From assembly GCA_020853995.1 (NCBI GenBank), contig JADYXV010000056.1, positions 1 to 15,719 of the forward strand: a stretch of 15,719 nt of DNA. Direction: 5' to 3'. Under the pieces are notes generated by a model. The model did no database searches and was not told where the DNA came from. It was given only the letters and a program-made list of their open reading frames with translations. The position numbers were made by a program, and so were the translations under genes. Shown in pieces: positions 14,120 to 15,719 of the stretch; within the stretch, counting starts at the first letter, position 1, and the number at the start of each line of letters is the position of its first letter. The stretch is from Novosphingobium sp. (GTDB lineage Bacteria > Pseudomonadota > Alphaproteobacteria > Sphingomonadales > Sphingomonadaceae).

Positions 14120-14770
14120 GTGCTTCATAAGGCGCTGATAGAGCAGGCGGCTTCGGCCAGGCCTCACAGCGGCGATAGCGCCGCGTTTAATGGTGTGTTG
14201 GGCAATGCCGTATTGGGCAATGACCGCCACTTGTCCAATTGCCCCGCTCTGGTGCTGAACGCCGATTACACCCCGCTCAGCTACTATCCGCTCAGCCTGT
14301 GGCCGTGGCAAACCGCGATCAAGGCGGTGTTCCTTGAACGCGTCGACATTATCGAAACCTATGACCGCGAGGTGCACAGCGCCAGCTTCGGCATGAAGCT
14401 GCCTTCGGTCATCGCACTGCGCAAATATGTGCGGCCCAGCGAATATCCCGCCTTCACGCGTTTCAACCTGTTCCTGCGCGATGGCTTTCAGTGCCAATAC
14501 TGCGGCTGCCCCGATAACCTGACCTTCGATCACATCGTCCCGCGCCGTCTGGGCGGGCGCACCTCGTGGGAAAATGTCGCGGCGGCCTGTTCGCCCTGCA
14601 ACTTGCGCAAAGGCGGCCGCACGCCGGAACAAGCCCGCATGAAGCTGATGAACCGCGCCATCCGCCCCACCACCTGGCAACTCCAAGACCGCGGCCGCGC
14701 CTTCCCGCCGGGCCACCTGCACGAAACATGGCGCGATTGGCTGTACTGGGATGTTGAGCTGGAAAGTTGA
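14120..14770 (+). CDS. HNH endonuclease-fold protein
   Basis: This 216-residue protein starts at GTG 14120, with AGGGA twelve bases upstream; TTG 14075 is the alternative, and the start is uncertain. The middle contains CPALVLNADYTPLSYYPLS, a segment typical of a widely conserved bacterial HNH family. The nuclease motif is at the C-terminal side: zinc-type CQYCG, then LTFDHIVPRRLGGRTSWENV, then CSPCNLRKGG. Thus the first His, the central Asn and the paired CxxC zinc ligands are all present. Members are chromosomal single genes of undefined role, possibly in DNA repair or processing. No restriction-modification partner is nearby, and the gene stands alone after the peptidase. Confidence 0.88.
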   Translation: MLHKALIEQAASARPHSGDSAAFNGVLGNAVLGNDRHLSNCPALVLNADYTPLSYYPLSLWPWQTAIKAVFLERVDIIETYDREVHSASFGMKLPSVIALRKYVRPSEYPAFTRFNLFLRDGFQCQYCGCPDNLTFDHIVPRRLGGRTSWENVAAACSPCNLRKGGRTPEQARMKLMNRAIRPTTWQLQDRGRAFPPGHLHETWRDWLYWDVELES

Positions 14771-14840
14771 GTTGGTGCGAATGGGCGTTGCCCCTCCCGC
14801 GCTATCCACGCCAATCCCATCCATAACCAGACACCCCCAC

Positions 14841-14946
14841 CCCACGTCGGCCCGGACTTGATCCGGACTGAGGCTTCCCTGTTTCGCGCAGAGGCCGCAA
14901 AGAAAAGCCTGACCCCGGATCAAGTCCGGGGCGACGAGAGGTGGGG
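14841..14946. repeat. CCGGATCAAGTCCGG inverted pair enclosing an arm of the GCAGAG repeat
   Basis: The left unit (14841-14873, CCCGGACTTGATCCGG) and right unit (14909-14946, CCCCGGATCAAGTCCGGGG) are inverted copies. Between them GTTTCGCGCAGAGGCCGC (14881-14898) matches the left arm of the elements at 1869 and 6335. The outer unit is a repeat I know as common in alphaproteobacterial intergenic DNA. Confidence 0.88.
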
Positions 14947-15002
14947 CGGCTTCCTTGAACGCGTCTGGCGTTTAGCCCCTCCGGCAACCCCAATCATCAA
15001 CC

Positions 15003-15094
15003 CCGTCATGCTGAACTTGTTTCAGGGTCCATCCATCCGCTCGAACGGCGGCTTGCGTTGAGAAATGGATCCTGAAACAAGTTCAGGATGACGG
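15003..15094. repeat. Inverted pair of GGATCCTGAAACAAGTTCAGG units
   Basis: The left unit (15003-15037) and right unit (15062-15094) are inverted copies with a short loop. They are a variant of the terminal hairpins at 2104-2134 and 6571-6600 (CCTGAAACAAG in place of GCTGAAACGAG). With the pair at 14841-14946 they make 14771-15152 repeat DNA without a supportable gene. Confidence 0.88.
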
Positions 15095-15152
15095 CGGTTT
15101 TTGGGGTTTGGGCTGTCTCTGTTGGATGGCTGAAAGTGGGTGGGGAGCGGAC

Positions 15153-15497
15153 CTACTGCCAACCTCCGGGAGCAACTAGGAAGGCAATAGCCAGCGCTCC
15201 TAAGCCGATTGCAAGGAAGAAAGAATACAGTGCTAGCCAAAAGCCCAGTGACCGCCGAAAGGACTGCTTCTCGGCCCCTTGGCGCATTCGAACACCATGG
15301 ATACACAAGACTGCGTAAAGTCCGGCCATCACGGCTATGATGTAATCACCCTCTCCTGCTACAGCCATGATTGGCAACGTGACCAGCATCGTGAGGCCGA
15401 CGTACGGACCAGCTGCGAGCATTCCTCCCACGCGGTTCGCCGAAGCAGCAGAATTGCGATGTAGTTGTCGCTGAAACGGGCTCAAAGGGTCGCTCAC
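15153..15497 (-). CDS. Small integral membrane protein of unknown family
   Basis: This 114-residue protein is not a family I recognise. From GTG 15497, a polar N-terminal part of about 25 residues (SDPLSPFQRQLHRNSAAS) precedes at least three hydrophobic segments: AAGPYVGLTMLVTLPIMAVA, YIIAVMAGLYAVLCIHGV, and a long WLALYSFFLAIGLGALAIAF. A positively charged loop (RMRQGAEKQSFRR) lies before the last one, suggesting a cytoplasmic loop there. The frame stays open up to TTG 15608, but that codon is inside the terminator U tract and is unlikely. The ribosome-binding site is weak. Hand counts of two 60-base lines give about 47% G+C and a third gives 62%, against about 63-70% in nearby genes, so the gene may have been acquired. 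Confidence 0.55.
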   Translation of the reverse strand: MSDPLSPFQRQLHRNSAASANRVGGMLAAGPYVGLTMLVTLPIMAVAGEGDYIIAVMAGLYAVLCIHGVRMRQGAEKQSFRRSLGFWLALYSFFLAIGLGALAIAFLVAPGGWQ

Positions 15498-15603
15498 GTG
15501 CCCAGAATGAAACAGATCGTCGGCGTCGCCTATGGGGTCGTTTTCCGAACGGCAGCATTTCTGCGGCAATCCCGCAAAGCCGCCAATCCCGTCACCCGTC
15601 CCC

Positions 15604-15642
15604 AACAAAAAAGAGGCCCCGGACCGTAGTCCGGAGCCTCTT
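15604..15642 (-). terminator. Strong intrinsic terminator of the TonB-dependent receptor gene
   Basis: AAGAGGC (15611-15617) pairs with GCCTCTT (15636-15642), and the stem continues through CGGAC/GTCCG to a CGTA loop (15625-15628). The single C/A mismatch on the plus strand is a G-U pair on the minus strand, so the minus-strand stem is complete (14 pairs). Six U residues follow (complement of 15607-15612). It lies 26 bases beyond the receptor stop codon. Confidence 0.92.
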
Positions 15643-15668
15643 CGTCCGCCCTTGGGAGGGATGGGCGG

Positions 15669-15719
15669 TTACTGGAACTTGGCGCGCAGGCTGACGCCGA
15701 AGTAGCGGTCTGCGTCGCG
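15669..15719 (-). CDS. C-terminal end of a probable TonB-dependent outer-membrane receptor
   Basis: Only the last 16 codons and a TAA stop (15669-15671) are in the window; the rest lies beyond the right edge. The terminal residues RYFGVSLRAKFQ fit the last beta-strand of a TonB-dependent receptor barrel, which typically reads Y-F-G-V-x-L-x-A-x-F with an aromatic at or near the end for BAM recognition. Here the aromatic is penultimate, before Gln. A strong terminator follows. Sphingomonads carry many such receptors, so this is a reasonable but not certain call from so few residues. Confidence 0.6.
   Translation of the reverse strand, partial: RDADRYFGVSLRAKFQ

Noticed and set aside
14120..14770. 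HNH gene as part of a restriction or defence system
   Set aside because: There is no methyltransferase, helicase or other defence gene in the window. The protein matches the pattern of a common stand-alone chromosomal HNH family.

Overview
The window is a high-G+C chromosomal segment of an alphaproteobacterium. The order Sphingomonadales is most likely, probably Novosphingobium or a close relative. I base this on the character of the dnaA, gyrB, dapB and aroC products and on three families of intergenic palindromes that I know as common in that group. No database search was possible. The genes are mostly housekeeping, and their function is clear from motifs.

Layout, left to right: the 3' end of dnaA (+); a small winged-helix gene of lower G+C lying between two inverted repeat arms; a MoeB/HesA-type adenylyltransferase (+); a repeat-filled gap; a class III sirtuin (-) divergent from a tight dapB-nth-lipoprotein operon (+); a convergent dicarboxylate/amino acid symporter (-) with a TTG start; a second repeat-filled gap; aroC (-); a palindromic repeat pair in the divergent gap; a translationally coupled cluster (+) of an ABM-domain protein, an ArsC/YffB-like protein and a periplasmic glycerophosphodiester phosphodiesterase whose reading frame is cut by one in-frame TAG; a small conserved-looking ORF and gyrB (both -); an exported M20 peptidase (+); an HNH nuclease-fold protein (+); a third repeat cluster; a small membrane protein of lower G+C (-); and a strong terminator behind the last codons of a probable TonB-dependent receptor (-) that runs off the right edge.

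I found no CRISPR array, phage, toxin-antitoxin or defence island. The most unusual content is intergenic. Two 266-bp composite elements (about 1869-2134 and 6335-6600) share arm sequences, tail, terminal hairpin and almost exact internal spacing, while their central spacers have diverged. A related arm pair behind dnaA encloses the winged-helix gene and supplies its ribosome-binding site. These elements, the nonsense codon in the phosphodiesterase gene, and a hairpin overlapping the symporter's Shine-Dalgarno are the observations most worth checking.
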